Notes: generated by a model not told the origin, from the sequence alone. A stretch of 64,000 nt of DNA from Methylobacterium sp. J-070 (GCF_022829385.1 NZ_JAKSXX010000038.1:1-64000); one strand, 5' to 3'; numbered from the stretch's first letter, positions 18,836 through 28,185 are shown. Made by a program: numbers and translations.

Positions 18836-19867
18836 ATGTCCTCGCCTGCGCTTGTCTCGCATTCGTTCGGCACCCCTCGCCACCGAACGCACTACCTGGA
18901 ATGCGGACCGTTCGACGGACCGTTGATGATCTTCCTCCACGGCTGGCCGAGCATCGGCCTGATGTGGCGCAGCCAGATGGGGGCGTTCGCCGCCGACGGG
19001 TGGCGCTGCGTCGCGCCCGACCTGCGCGGTTTCGGCGGCTCGTCCGCGCCCGCGGCGATCGACGCCTACGCCGTCGAGAACGTCGTCGCCGACATGGTGG
19101 AGCTTCACGACCATCTGGGCGGCAAGCCCGCGATCTGGGTCGGCCACGATTGGGGCTGTGTCGTGGTCGGCGCGTTGGCCGCCCACCATCCGCAGCGCAG
19201 CCGCGGGGTGGGGCTGACCTCGCTGGCCTATCAGCCCGCCGGTCACGCCCTGCAGACGCTGGTCCCGCTCGTCGACCGGACGATCTACCCGGCTGACCGG
19301 TACCCGGACGGCCAGTGGGACTACTACCGCTTCTACACCACGCACTTCGAGGCGGCGGTGGCGGACTTGGACGCGGACCGCAGGGCATCGCTGGCCTCGA
19401 TCTTTCGGTCAGGCAGCCCGGCCACGCTCGGCGAGGTCGCACCGCTCGCGTTGGTGACGCGGAACGGGGGGCGCTTCGGCGACGCGCACCGGGCCCCACC
19501 GACTGAGCGCGACCCGCTAATCTGGTCGGTGGCGGATTTCGACGATTTGGTGCGGGCGTTCAAGATTACGGGCTTCCATCCGCCCTGCGCGTGGTACCTG
19601 AACGACGATGCCGCCGTCGCCTACGCGCGGCAGGCCCCCGATCACGGCCGCCTCTCTCAGCCCGTGCTATTCATCGACGGCCACTTCGATCAGGTCTGCA
19701 CTATCGCCGGCAATCGCCAGGGCGACCCAATGCGTGCGGCCTGTAGCGACCTGACTGTCGTGAGCCTGCCAGCTGGGCACTGGCTACCGCTGGAGCGGGC
19801 TGCGGAGCACATCGATGCCGTCCGGACCTGGCTCCGGAGCAAGAAGCTCGACGGCGGGATGCGGTAG
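18836..19867 (+). CDS. alpha/beta hydrolase, epoxide hydrolase-like
   Basis: A 343-aa protein with the epoxide hydrolase set: oxyanion motif FLHGWPS (residues 34-40), DLRGFGGSSAP, nucleophile Asp105 in VGHDWGCVV and a C-terminal His in PAGHWLPLE. The acid nucleophile distinguishes it from esterases. It would open epoxides to diols or, less likely, dehalogenate. It sits between a GST and a dienelactone hydrolase pseudogene, all codirectional, consistent with a detoxification or ring-fission set. Confidence 0.85.
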   Translation: MSSPALVSHSFGTPRHRTHYLECGPFDGPLMIFLHGWPSIGLMWRSQMGAFAADGWRCVAPDLRGFGGSSAPAAIDAYAVENVVADMVELHDHLGGKPAIWVGHDWGCVVVGALAAHHPQRSRGVGLTSLAYQPAGHALQTLVPLVDRTIYPADRYPDGQWDYYRFYTTHFEAAVADLDADRRASLASIFRSGSPATLGEVAPLALVTRNGGRFGDAHRAPPTERDPLIWSVADFDDLVRAFKITGFHPPCAWYLNDDAAVAYARQAPDHGRLSQPVLFIDGHFDQVCTIAGNRQGDPMRAACSDLTVVSLPAGHWLPLERAAEHIDAVRTWLRSKKLDGGMR

Positions 19868-19934
19868 CGGCCCTACGCGTTGGTCGTCACCCGCCCCTCC
19901 ATTCCCTGCCGCATCCCGCTCCCGGAGCCGCGTC

Positions 19935-20702
19935 ATGCCGCATGAACACGTCGTCGTCCGCACCTCAGATGGCGAATGCCCCACGCACGTATTGACGCCC
20001 GACGGCAAGGGGCCGTGGCCGGGCGCGGTCATGTACATGGACGCTGGCGGGATCCGGCCCGCCATGATCGACATGGCGCGACGGCTCGCGGGAGCAGGTT
20101 AGGTCGTGCTGCTGCCGGACCTCTTCTACCGCTACGGACCCTACGGCCCCTTCGTGCCCAGGAACGTCCTCGCAGGCGACTTCCGCGCGATCCTGGGGCC
20201 GCTGATGGCCACGACGGGGAACGACAAGGCTGCCGAAGATACGGGCGCACTCATCGCCTGTCTTGACGCGCGCGGCGACGTCGCTGGCCGACGTATCGGC
20301 GCGGTCGGCTTCTGCATGGGCGGTGGCATGGCTCTCGGCGCGGCGGCCGCGTTCCCCGACCGCTTCGCCGCCGTCGCGAGCTTTCACGGCGGGAACCTCG
20401 CCACCGACGCGCCGACCAGTCCCCACCGTGGCGCACCGTGCATCGAGGCCGAGGTCTACGTCGCGGCGGCCGAGGACGACCGTAGCTACCCGACCGAGAT
20501 GGCCGCCACCCTGGAGGCCGCGCTGAGCGACGCCGGCGTGACATTCCGTGCCGAGACCTATCCCGCCGAACATGGCTGGATGATCCCGGACTTCCCAGTC
20601 TACGATCGAGTGGCCGCGGAACGCGGGTGGAGCGAATTGATCGCGTTGTATGGGCGCATCCTGCATCGTCCGAACGATCAGCCCCGCGTCGGCGGTCGAT
20701 AG
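19935..20702 (+). pseudogene. dienelactone hydrolase-family gene with an in-frame amber codon
   Basis: The reading frame MPHEHVVVRTSDGE...GAVMYMDAGGIRPAMIDMARRLAGAG is interrupted by TAG at 20100-20102. Family members have a Tyr here (AGxGYxVLLPDL). Beyond it the same frame continues VVLLPDLFYRYGPYGPF and keeps the triad Cys in VGFCMGGGM, Asp in AAAEDDRSYP and His in PAEHGWM. A TAC/TAT to TAG change has split an otherwise intact 255-residue gene. A fragment restarting at 20106 would lack the first beta strands. Sequencing error is possible. Confidence 0.8.
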
Positions 20703-20736
20703 TACGATTGTGCCAGCCCCTCATCATGGAGCAGAC

Positions 20737-21111
20737 ATGTTTACCCACGTGATGATCGGCAGCAACGATCTCGACCGGTCAAGAGCCTTCTACGACGCCA
20801 CATTCGCCGCGTTGGGCGGCAAGCCGGGTGAGATGGATGCTAAGGGCAGGCTGATCTACGCCCACGAAGGCGGTCGCCTGATGATCACCAAGCCAATCGA
20901 CGGGCAGCCGGCGACCGCGGCCAACGGCGGGACCATCGGTATCGCCGCCGAGAGCCCGGACCACGTTCGCGCGTGGCACGAGGCTGGCGCCAAGCTCGGC
21001 GGTACCGCGATTGAAAGCCCGCCCGCGGAGCGCCCGAACGGGTCCTTCGTCGCCTACCTCCGTGATCCGGACGGAAACAAGCTGACCGCACGGTCCAAGC
21101 CGACGAGGTGA
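20737..21111 (+). CDS. VOC-family (glyoxalase/dioxygenase superfamily) protein
   Basis: This 124-aa protein starts MFTHVMIGSNDLDRSRAFYDATFAALG with GGAG 6 nt before the ATG. The second half has VRAWHEAGAKLGGTAIESPP and ends FVAYLRDPDGNKLTA, the usual metal-ligand strand of the family. Metal ligands are expected at His4, His97 or nearby and the tail. Function ranges from glyoxalase to dioxygenase; the substrate cannot be told. Confidence 0.85.
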   Translation: MFTHVMIGSNDLDRSRAFYDATFAALGGKPGEMDAKGRLIYAHEGGRLMITKPIDGQPATAANGGTIGIAAESPDHVRAWHEAGAKLGGTAIESPPAERPNGSFVAYLRDPDGNKLTARSKPTR

Positions 21112-21481
21112 CGAGGGCGGCCCTCGATCGTTTCTCGGAGGGGCACGCGACATCCGCCTCGCACGCACTCTAAACGACGCGCCGGCGAACGCTTGGCGCA
21201 GACGAGGAGGGGCTCCGGAGCAAGCTTCGGCCGTACGAGACGTCGCGCCGCTCCGTCCGTCACGGTGCCGTGGGACGTGATCTGGTACCATCACATCGGG
21301 TCCGGCCAATCGCATGCCGGAAGCTCGACTTCGACGGGATCGAGTGGATCCGGTTCGCCTGCGACGGAGGCGACCGACGGTGGTACGAGTAGGCGTCGGG
21401 GACCTCCGGTCTCGTCCGGAGATCCAAGCCTGGGAGTCGTCACCCGGTGCATGGACGCAGCATGACCACGGGAGCATCGTG
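21112..21481. other. intergenic region, no supported gene
   Basis: Roughly 370 bp with no recognisable coding or RNA element. A GGGAG ribosome site for the next gene lies at 21470. Confidence 0.4.
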
Positions 21482-22000
21482 ATGGGTTCGTCATCGGGCA
21501 CGGGCGTACGGTCCGTTCCGCCGCCGAGGGCGAGCGCTATCGCGGGCTGGTACGAAAGAGCCGACCTCGCCGACGCCTTCGCAGTGACGCTGCCAGGACG
21601 GGAACCACATGACCTGGCTGCCCTGGCCGAGCGGTCGCTCCGAAATCCCGCACCGTGGTTCGGACTCGCGATGCGGTTGCGCGACGCAGCCGTGCGTCCT
21701 TTCGGTGTGCGAACCTCGCGCCAGATCCGTGATCACCTCCGCAGCCGGGATGCCGACCGGATCGACTTTTTCCCGGTCCTGTCGCGCTCGGAACGGGAGA
21801 TCGTGCTCGGCAAGGACGACCGGCACCTCGATTTTCGCCTGTCCCTGATGCTGACCGCACGGCCGGACGGCAGGAAGGATCTAACGGCCACGACGATTGT
21901 GCGTTGCCACGGTCTTCTCGGCCGGGGCTACCTTGCCGCGATCATGGCTGGTCACGTGTTGGTCGTCCGATCGGCCCTGCGGCAGGCGTCGCGCGACTGA
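21482..22000 (+). CDS. DUF2867-family protein
   Basis: The 172-aa product shows the DUF2867 layout: YERADLADAFAVTLPGREPHD, then PAPWFGLAMRLRDAAVRPFGVRTS, the hallmark FFPVLSRSEREIVLGKDDRHLDFRLSLML and a C-terminal amphipathic helix. Members occur alone or fused to NAD(P)-binding domains; biochemical role unknown. GTG at 21479 is an equally possible start. Confidence 0.8.
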   Translation: MGSSSGTGVRSVPPPRASAIAGWYERADLADAFAVTLPGREPHDLAALAERSLRNPAPWFGLAMRLRDAAVRPFGVRTSRQIRDHLRSRDADRIDFFPVLSRSEREIVLGKDDRHLDFRLSLMLTARPDGRKDLTATTIVRCHGLLGRGYLAAIMAGHVLVVRSALRQASRD

Positions 22001-22151
22001 CCGTTCGGACGAAAAACAAATCTTTGACGATCAGGGGTCGGGCGGTCACCTGGAACAGGCCACTACATCCTCCGTGAGGCACGCACCCCGGGCGCGACCA
22101 CAGAGGGCTCGACGCTCAGCCTAAAACGTCCGCTGCAACGGCGATGAGATC

Positions 22152-22595
22152 ATGATGGCCGAGGCCTACGCGCTCTATGGGACGTTCGCCGAGGATTCTG
22201 GCCCCCCGATGGATCCGGGCGTGCGCCGGCGGATCCTAAGTGGGGCCGTAGACGCGCGGACCTACATCGCCGCCCGCTGGCGCGCCGAGGCCGATGCCCG
22301 CGAGATGCTGCAGGCCTTCGGCACGGTCGATGCGCTGCTCGTCCCGACGGCGCGCACCCTGCCGATCCCGCTCGCCAAGGTGGACGAGGCGACGACGCCG
22401 GCGGTCCTGACGCGCTTCGTCAACCAGATCGACTTCTGCGCGCCCGCTATACCGAACGGGCTGTCCGCGATGGGCCTGCCGATCTCGCTGCAGATCGTCC
22501 GCCGGCCTTTCGATGAGGCACAAGCGCTTCGCATCGGCCTCGCCTTCGAAGCCGCAACGGCGTTTCACCGTGCGACCCCGCCCATGGCAGCGTGA
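22152..22595 (+). pseudogene. C-terminal fragment of an amidase
   Basis: The 147 residues (AEDPGPPMDPGVRRRI-like start, then DALLVPTARTLPIPLAKVDE, LTRFVNQIDFCAPAIPNGL, GLPISLQIVRRPFDEAQALRIGLAFE) match the last third of amidase-signature enzymes. The Lys and both catalytic Ser are absent, so it cannot be active. It has lost about 320 N-terminal residues. It lies convergent with a nitrile hydratase operon, which normally carries an amidase partner, so it may be a relic of that partner (inference). Confidence 0.78.
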
Positions 22596-22657
22596 GGGTG
22601 CGATAGGCACTCGGATCGACGGAGCCTGACGAGCTCGGCGCGCGACGCTCACGCCGT

Positions 22658-23020
22658 TCAGCCATGGGCGCGGCGCGCGTCGAGGACGATGGGTTGCCCG
22701 TGCGGGGTCGAGCGGGCAGCTAGATCCCAGGCATCCCGCAACGCGGCAAGTCCATCCCGGTCAGTCACGGCCTTGCGAACCAGGATCGCCTCGAGGGCGC
22801 AGAGCCAAGCCTGATAGGTGGCCTCGCCGCAGGGCGCGGAGGCGGGATCGGCGCGCATCGCCGCCGCCAGCGCCTCGGTCCATTCCGGCCAGGTAAACAG
22901 TCCCGCCTCGTGCAGCGACACCGCCATCGCGAAGACCTGGGCCTCCCAGGGCTCGCGGAACACAGGCGCCTCGCTGTTCGACCGATCAGGTGACGGGCTC
23001 AAGATAGCTCTCCCAGGCAT
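22658..23020 (-). CDS. nitrile hydratase accessory (activator) protein
   Basis: A 120-aa protein with the family core PVFREPWEAQVFAMAVSLHEAGLFTWPEWTEAL and CGEATYQAWLCALEAIL. In cobalt nitrile hydratases the small activator (P14K/NhlE type) escorts the alpha subunit and delivers Co. It overlaps the 3' end of nthB by 35 bp. An internal start nearer residue 8 is possible. Third gene of the nthA-nthB-activator cluster. Confidence 0.9.
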   Translation of the reverse strand: MPGRAILSPSPDRSNSEAPVFREPWEAQVFAMAVSLHEAGLFTWPEWTEALAAAMRADPASAPCGEATYQAWLCALEAILVRKAVTDRDGLAALRDAWDLAARSTPHGQPIVLDARRAHG

Positions 23021-23648
23021 CCACCGAGACGCTTAGCGTCGGGTCAGCCTCCACACCCCACAGCTCGGTGCCGCTGAAGCGGATCGTGTAGAGCCATTGC
23101 GGGTCCTCGCCGAGGCCGTGGGCATTGGTGTCCGGCAGCACGAAGACGCCGTGCGCCCGTTCGACCGTCCCAACCTTTCCGCGCACGTAGCGCGGCAGGC
23201 GGGTGTGGGTCGGCGGGTTGATCACCCGCATGCGCACGGCCTCATTCACGGAGAAGCGCGCCGGCGCGGACGGCTCACGCGCGTACCGTGTGCCCGCGGC
23301 GAGCGCCGGGCTGACCGCTTCCGCGCGGAGCACTCGCGGCACCGAACGAGCGGGCTCCCGAGACGCTCCGGCCGCGACCTCTTCGGCCGTGACCATCCCC
23401 TCCGCGATCAGCCGGTTCGTCAGCGCCTCCAGCCAGATCCGGTAGTAGGACGAGCCGTAATACATGGCCGGGGGCAGCGACTCCCGGCTGAAGCGCATGG
23501 CGTCGATGGTCCAAACGCCGGTGGCCGAGGCCGCCAGCGTCACGGCGAGCACCCGCTTCTCCCAGTCCGCGTGGAAGCGGACTGCCTCAGGCTCCGGCAC
23601 GATGGGGCCGAAGCCCATCATGCCGCCGACGTCCTGCGGTCCGTTCAT
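22986..23648 (-). CDS. nthB: nitrile hydratase beta subunit
   Basis: A 220-aa protein with the diagnostic start [16 protein letters not shown], the helical [16 protein letters not shown] and [15 protein letters not shown]. The C-terminal SH3-like barrel contains [26 protein letters not shown] and [13 protein letters not shown]. It forms an alpha-beta heterodimer that hydrates nitriles to amides. Its ATG overlaps the nthA stop (ATGA), indicating translational coupling. Confidence 0.95.
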   Translation of the reverse strand: MNGPQDVGGMMGFGPIVPEPEAVRFHADWEKRVLAVTLAASATGVWTIDAMRFSRESLPPAMYYGSSYYRIWLEALTNRLIAEGMVTAEEVAAGASREPARSVPRVLRAEAVSPALAAGTRYAREPSAPARFSVNEAVRMRVINPPTHTRLPRYVRGKVGTVERAHGVFVLPDTNAHGLGEDPQWLYTIRFSGTELWGVEADPTLSVSVDAWESYLEPVT

Positions 23649-24289
23649 GAGGCGGCCGCCGGCTGACGGGCGACGCCTGCGCCGATCATCGAGTCGCGAG
23701 TGACGAGGTCGGCGAGCGCCGCCTCGTCGAGCCCCTCGCTGCTGGGCGGGCGCTGCGGAATGACGAAGTAGCGCGTCTCGGCGGTCGAGTCCCAGACCCG
23801 GATCTGCCGGTCCGCGGGCAGGCTGACGCCGAACTCGGCCAGCACACCGCGCGGGTCGATCACCGCGCGCGAGCGGTAGGCCGGGCTCTTATACCAGGCC
23901 GGCGGCAGGCCGAGCACCGGCCAGGGGTAGCAGGAGCACAGGGTGCAGACCACGAGGTTATGCTGCGCCTCGGTGTTCTCAACGGCCACCATGTGCTCGC
24001 CCTGCCGGCCGCCGAAGCCGAGGGCGGCGATCGCGGCGGTGGCGTCCCGCAGAAGCCAGTCGCGATAGGCCGGATCATTCCAAGCTCTCGCCACGACGCG
24101 GGCGCCGTTGCGCGGCCCGATCTTTGTCTCGTACGTCTCGATGATCGCCTCGAGCGCGGCCGGGTCAACGTAGCCTTTGGCAACCAACAGCGTCTCGAGC
24201 GCGCGCACCCGCAACTCGGTCTCCGACAGGGCGCTGCCGCGATCGTGATGATCGTGCCCATGATGATTGTGCCCGTGGTCGTTGTTCAT
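23645..24289 (-). CDS. nthA: cobalt-type nitrile hydratase alpha subunit
   Basis: The 214-aa protein carries the metal claw at residues 115-120, CTLCSC, within [29 protein letters not shown]. Thr at 116 marks the cobalt class (Ser in iron enzymes). Two of these cysteines become sulfenic and sulfinic in the active enzyme. The N-terminus is unusually His-rich ([12 protein letters not shown]), which could bind metal. The ATG at 24289 is preceded by GGGAAAGG. It is the first nth gene, about 120 bp behind the SnoaL-like gene. Confidence 0.95.
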   Translation of the reverse strand: MNNDHGHNHHGHDHHDRGSALSETELRVRALETLLVAKGYVDPAALEAIIETYETKIGPRNGARVVARAWNDPAYRDWLLRDATAAIAALGFGGRQGEHMVAVENTEAQHNLVVCTLCSCYPWPVLGLPPAWYKSPAYRSRAVIDPRGVLAEFGVSLPADRQIRVWDSTAETRYFVIPQRPPSSEGLDEAALADLVTRDSMIGAGVARQPAAAS

Positions 24290-24411
24290 CGGCAAACCTT
24301 TCCCGACGTCGTCGCGCGCTGTCAGCGCGCCGATCTTAGTCAGCGCGAACATCATCCCGAACCCTCGATCCTGGCGTCAACCGTACGGTGTCGGGTGTGA
24401 CGCCACCCGCG

Positions 24412-24903
24412 CTAGGATGCGAGATTGAACTCAGGACGCTCGACCGCCCCGCTCTCGATGCGCCCAATCAGACCGTGAATGTCGCCTAGCACCCACAGGT
24501 CCCGGACCTTGCCCAGCGCGAAGGTGAAGACTGGCGCACCGTACCACCAGACGTGGCGGCCGGTCGGCGGCTGGCCGAACAGCGGCTTGCGGTGAATGCC
24601 ATGAAACCGCAGCTTGCCGGTGACTTGATCGCCTTCCTCGACGAGGCCGAGGATGTCCGAGGTGTAGTGCTCCAGGGAGTCTGTCACCCAACGCACGTAT
24701 TCGGCGAACTGGGCATGTCCAACCAGGACCGGACCCAGGGAACCACGGAAGGTGAAGTCGGCGTGGAAGATCTCGGGGATCAGCCGAACGTCGGCGTGGT
24801 CCCACATGTCCTTGTAGAATTTGCGCACGACCTCCTTCTGCGGGCTCAGCGCCGCGCGGTCGATCGGCATCGGTGGCTCCAGGCCGTGAGGGGCGGCAAT
24901 CAT
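24412..24903 (-). CDS. SnoaL-like polyketide cyclase family protein
   Basis: The 163-aa product (152 aa if translation begins at 24870, which has the better GGAG) has the SnoaL/NTF2-like cone fold pattern. Segments are VRKFYKDMWDHADVRLIPEIFHADFTFRGSLGP, FAEYVRWVTDSLEHYTSDIL and VTGKLRFHGIHRKPLFGQPPTGR. Members catalyse ring closure or hydration-type reactions on small molecules, or are of unknown role. It lies between the MFS transporter gene and nthA in one direction, so it may act on the nitrile or amide substrate. Confidence 0.82.
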   Translation of the reverse strand: MIAAPHGLEPPMPIDRAALSPQKEVVRKFYKDMWDHADVRLIPEIFHADFTFRGSLGPVLVGHAQFAEYVRWVTDSLEHYTSDILGLVEEGDQVTGKLRFHGIHRKPLFGQPPTGRHVWWYGAPVFTFALGKVRDLWVLGDIHGLIGRIESGAVERPEFNLAS

Positions 24904-24973
24904 AGGCGTTCGTCTCTCAGTGTCGGAAGGGGGCACGCGCTGGGCTACGGCGCGCGAGGTCGACGGTGCCGTG

Positions 24974-26281
24974 TCAGGCGCTCGGGGCTGCTGCAGGCAG
25001 CGGCGGCAGCTCGTCCCTCGCCGAGGGCGTCGCCTGCGTGATGTCACGGCCACGGGTCTCGGGCAGGAACAGCAGGGCGAGGATGGCGAGACCGTACGCC
25101 CCAGCCGTGTAGAGTCCGATCGCCGTGCCGAGAGGCAGCGTCGTACTCAGCAGGCCGACAAACGCCGGGAAGAGGGCGCCGATTCCGCGGCCGACGTTGT
25201 AGCAGAAGCCCTGCCCGGTACCGCGCACCTCGGTCGGGAAAAGCTCGGCGAAGTACGCGCCAGTTGGGGCGAACATCGCGTTCGCGCAGAAGCCCAGCGG
25301 GAAGCCGAGGACGAGCATCAGCGCGTTGTCGATCGGCGCGAGAGTGTAAAGGCACACGACGATTGTCGACAGAACGGCAAACAGCAGGAACGTGCGACGG
25401 CGTCCGATCCAGTCGGCGAGGTGGGCACCTGCCAGGAAGCCGCAGAAAGCACCGAAGATGATCACCGCGAGGTATGACCCGGTGCCAAGGACGGACAGAC
25501 CCTTCTGTGTCTTCAAGTAGGTCGGCAGCCACGTGACTACCGCGTAGTAGCCGCCCTGGAGGCCGACGGCGAAGAGGGACGACAGCACCGTGGTCCGCAG
25601 CAGGTCGCGGTGGAAGATACGCACGACCTGTCGCATCCCAGGCCGACGGTCAGTCGCTGACCGCGCACGGGCCACGGCCTCGAAGACCTCCGACTCGGTC
25701 ACGTAGCGCCGGATGAAGATGACGAGCAGGGCTGGCAGAACGCCGATCCAGAACATGACCCGCCACGCCTGCTCTTGCGGTAGGATTGAGAAGAGCAACG
25801 TGAACAGGAGGGCGGCCCCCGCCCACCCGACCGCGAAGCCGCTGTGGACTGTGCCTGCGGCCCGGCCGCGGAACGTCGGCCGGATTACTTCCGAGATCAG
25901 GACCGCGCCAGCCGCCCACTCCCCGCCGAAGCCCAGGCCCTGCAGGCTACGCAGAACGAGGAGGTGCCAGTAGTCGGTCGCGAACCCACTCAGGAACGTG
26001 AAGACCGCGAACCAGACGACAGTGATCTGCAGGGTCCGCACCCGGCCGAACCGGTCGCTGAGGGCGCCGGCGATCCATCCCCCCATCGCGGAGAACACGA
26101 GCGCCACAGTCCCGACATAACCGGCCTGGACCTGCGTCATACCCCACGTCGCGATTAGCGTCGGGATCACGAACGAGTAGATCTGCACGTCGAAGGCATC
26201 GAGCGCCCAGCCCCCGAAGCAGGCCGTCATCGTCCGCCGTTCACGCTGAGTGAGATCCTGCCACCACATCCGCATCGTCAC
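24974..26281 (-). CDS. MFS transporter, aromatic acid/sialate:H+ symporter type
   Basis: A membrane protein of 435 aa with about 12 TM segments. MFS signatures are GALSDRFGRVRTLQ between TM2 and TM3, RSLQGLGFGGEWAAGAVLISE in TM4-5 and HLADWIGRRRTFLLF in the second half. It likely imports an organic acid or nitrile-derived substrate. It heads the operon MFS-SnoaL-nthA-nthB-activator and diverges from a LysR gene, with a dyad in the 158-bp intergenic region. Confidence 0.88.
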   Translation of the reverse strand: MTMRMWWQDLTQRERRTMTACFGGWALDAFDVQIYSFVIPTLIATWGMTQVQAGYVGTVALVFSAMGGWIAGALSDRFGRVRTLQITVVWFAVFTFLSGFATDYWHLLVLRSLQGLGFGGEWAAGAVLISEVIRPTFRGRAAGTVHSGFAVGWAGAALLFTLLFSILPQEQAWRVMFWIGVLPALLVIFIRRYVTESEVFEAVARARSATDRRPGMRQVVRIFHRDLLRTTVLSSLFAVGLQGGYYAVVTWLPTYLKTQKGLSVLGTGSYLAVIIFGAFCGFLAGAHLADWIGRRRTFLLFAVLSTIVVCLYTLAPIDNALMLVLGFPLGFCANAMFAPTGAYFAELFPTEVRGTGQGFCYNVGRGIGALFPAFVGLLSTTLPLGTAIGLYTAGAYGLAILALLFLPETRGRDITQATPSARDELPPLPAAAPSA

Positions 26282-26387
26282 CCTCCGTCGTCGGGACGGT
26301 GACCATGGAGGGGCCGACGTCCGAGTACGGGGTAGAGAATGAGCGAGGCAAAAACGCTTGAAAACGTAGATTTTTGCTTTTGATCAA

Positions 26388-26416
26388 TGCAGATTTGCAG
26401 CTTCGGGCAATCTGCA
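26388..26416. promoter_or_regulatory. candidate LysR operator between the MFS and LysR genes
   Basis: TGCAGATTTGC (26388-26398) and GCAATCTGCA (26407-26416) form an interrupted dyad with one extra T in the left arm, in an AT-rich part of the divergent intergenic region. Position and symmetry fit a LysR binding site about 25-50 bp upstream of the regulator start. Confidence 0.5.
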
Positions 26417-26439
26417 TATGTCCTGAGCAGCTGACGATA

Positions 26440-27369
26440 ATGGGCCTCCTCACCGACTTCGACTGGACGGATCTGCACACCTTCCTCGAGGTCGCCCGCG
26501 GCGGCAGCGCAGCCCGAGCCGCAGAGGCGCTGCACGTCGATGCCACCACGGTCCGGAGGCGCATCGCGTCGCTGGAGGATGCGATCGGCCTAACTCTCTT
26601 CGTGCGGTCGGGCCGGTCCGCGCAGCTCAGTGGGGACGGTGATCGCATCTTCGCCATCGTCTCGCGGATGGAGGAGCTCAGCAAGGCCATCTCCCGCGAT
26701 GCCACGGACGCGTCGCGCGATCTGGTTGGCGTCGTACGCGTCTCAACGATGGAGGGTTTCGGGAGCTACTTCCTCGCTCCGCGCCTGAGCGAGTTCATTC
26801 GACGCCACCCGAGGCTGTCGATCCAACTGGTCGCGTCCCAGACGATCCTCAACCTGTCCGAGCGGGAGGCCGACATTTCACTGAACATGGTCCGGCCGCA
26901 GCGAGGACGCCTCATCGTGCGCCGGGCAGGGCACTTCAGCGTCGGGCTGTACGGATCGCCGGGCTATCTCGAGCACGCTGGCGTGCCGTCGGTCCTGGCG
27001 GACCTCCGATCGCATGAGTTCGTCACCTACGTCGAAGAGCTGATCTCAGTCCCCCACGTGCGCTGGCTGCCCGACGTCATCGCCGAGCCTAGGTCCCGTT
27101 TTGCCTGCACGAGCCTCGTCGCGCAGTACGAGGCGGCCATCGAAGGGGCGGGTCTGGCCATGCTCCCGACGTTCATGGCGCGGCGGCGCGGGGGCTTGGT
27201 CAGGGTGATGCCCAGCGAGGTCAACCTCGTCCGCGACTGGTGGCTCGTCGTGCACGCCGATCTGCAGAACGTACCCCGCATCCGCGCTGCCATCACCTTC
27301 ATCAACGAGATTATGCGCCGCGATCAGGCGATACTGATGAGCGATCCCGCCGGACAGCCGAGCGAGTAG
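26440..27369 (+). CDS. LysR-family transcriptional regulator of the nitrile hydratase operon (putative)
   Basis: The protein is 309 aa, with an N-terminal helix-turn-helix (FDWTDLHTFLEVARGGSAARAAEALHVDATTVRRRIASLE) and an effector domain (VRVSTMEGFGSYFLAPRLSEF, EADISLNMVRPQRGR, AQYEAAIEGAGLAMLPTFMARR). The ATG at 26440 matches the usual LysR beginning; the upstream open frame covers the operator. Divergent from the MFS-nth operon, so control of that operon is inferred. Confidence 0.9.
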   Translation: MGLLTDFDWTDLHTFLEVARGGSAARAAEALHVDATTVRRRIASLEDAIGLTLFVRSGRSAQLSGDGDRIFAIVSRMEELSKAISRDATDASRDLVGVVRVSTMEGFGSYFLAPRLSEFIRRHPRLSIQLVASQTILNLSEREADISLNMVRPQRGRLIVRRAGHFSVGLYGSPGYLEHAGVPSVLADLRSHEFVTYVEELISVPHVRWLPDVIAEPRSRFACTSLVAQYEAAIEGAGLAMLPTFMARRRGGLVRVMPSEVNLVRDWWLVVHADLQNVPRIRAAITFINEIMRRDQAILMSDPAGQPSE

Positions 27370-27440
27370 AGTGTTGTTTCGAGGTTTGATGTCGACCGGC
27401 GATCTCACCGCGCGACCCTGCGGCGGGGCCCGTGCTACTA

Positions 27441-27475
27441 GCGTGAGACGGGCGCCGGCGGCCTCCGTCTCACGC
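27441..27475. terminator. bidirectional hairpin between convergent genes
   Basis: GCGTGAGACGG (27441-27451) pairs perfectly with CCGTCTCACGC (27465-27475) across 13 nt. It sits between the convergent LysR (stop 27369) and MOSC (stop 27505) genes, the classic position of a shared terminator. No strong T tract is visible. Confidence 0.6.
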
Positions 27476-27504
27476 CCGATCCTGCCACCCCTGTAGACAG
27501 GCGG

Positions 27505-27972
27505 TCAGAGCGAAACGACCGGATCGCCTGTCCGCACGATCCCGCCGACGAGGATCCGCGCGTTGAGGCCGGATCGGTTGAGGATCAGATTGAAGATCTC
27601 TTTGCCCGTTATCTTCTCGATGTGACGACACGGGACACTCAGACGCGTAGCCTCGACGACGACGGAGCCGATGCGGAAGCGGCGACCGACGAGATGGTTG
27701 AGGGGCACGCCACGCGTCGTGATGTTCCGGCGATGGTCCGCGGGCGAGAGTTCGACGCCGTGGTCGCGCCACAAGGCTTCTAGGGTTTCCTCTTCGAAGA
27801 ACGTCACTTGGCGTCCCTCCTCGGGCTTGTTCGAGTAGAACCCGCTGCCGACCGCGTAGCGGTCGCCCTCAATGCCATAGCCGGCGACAAGAGAGATCGC
27901 GGCCATCGCCTGCATGGGGAGGAACGCCCGCGGACCCAGGTGCAGGTGCGCCACCCGTCCGTGCCATCCCAT
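27505..27972 (-). CDS. MOSC-domain protein
   Basis: The 155-aa core contains the MOSC pattern: RVAHLHLGPRAFLPMQAM, GYGIEGDRYAVGSG, TFFEEETLEAL, ADHRRNITTRGVPLNHLVGRRFRIG and the cysteine in LSVPCRHIEKITG. MOSC domains bind molybdenum cofactor or handle sulfur from pyridoxal-dependent desulfurases. In-frame ATGs at 28080 and 28209 would add non-conserved N-terminal residues; 27972 is chosen because the fold begins there. It is divergent from the XRE-cupin gene and near its putative operator. Confidence 0.82.
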   Translation of the reverse strand: MGWHGRVAHLHLGPRAFLPMQAMAAISLVAGYGIEGDRYAVGSGFYSNKPEEGRQVTFFEEETLEALWRDHGVELSPADHRRNITTRGVPLNHLVGRRFRIGSVVVEATRLSVPCRHIEKITGKEIFNLILNRSGLNARILVGGIVRTGDPVVSL

Positions 27973-28185
27973 CCCGACCTCGCTCCGGCGATCTGCATCG
28001 TCGGACCTTAATGCGGTCGTCGCGTCGCCGTCAGAATGAGGCTTGGTAGCCTCGATGATGCTCTCGTTCTGAACGCCCATACCCCGGCCCGTCCCCAAAG
28101 TGCCGTGCCGATTGAACGCCGCCACAACGTCCGGTCGCGGTCGAGATCGACATCTCCCGTATCTTAATCGTTGAGTGGGTCCACA

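Noticed and set aside
20100..20102. TAG as pyrrolysine or programmed readthrough in the dienelactone hydrolase
   Set aside because: No evidence of pyrrolysine machinery in this kind of organism; a simple Tyr-to-stop change explains it.
24250..24289. His-rich NthA start as a cloning tag
   Set aside because: The spacing [12 protein letters not shown] with mixed codons is natural in metal-handling proteins.
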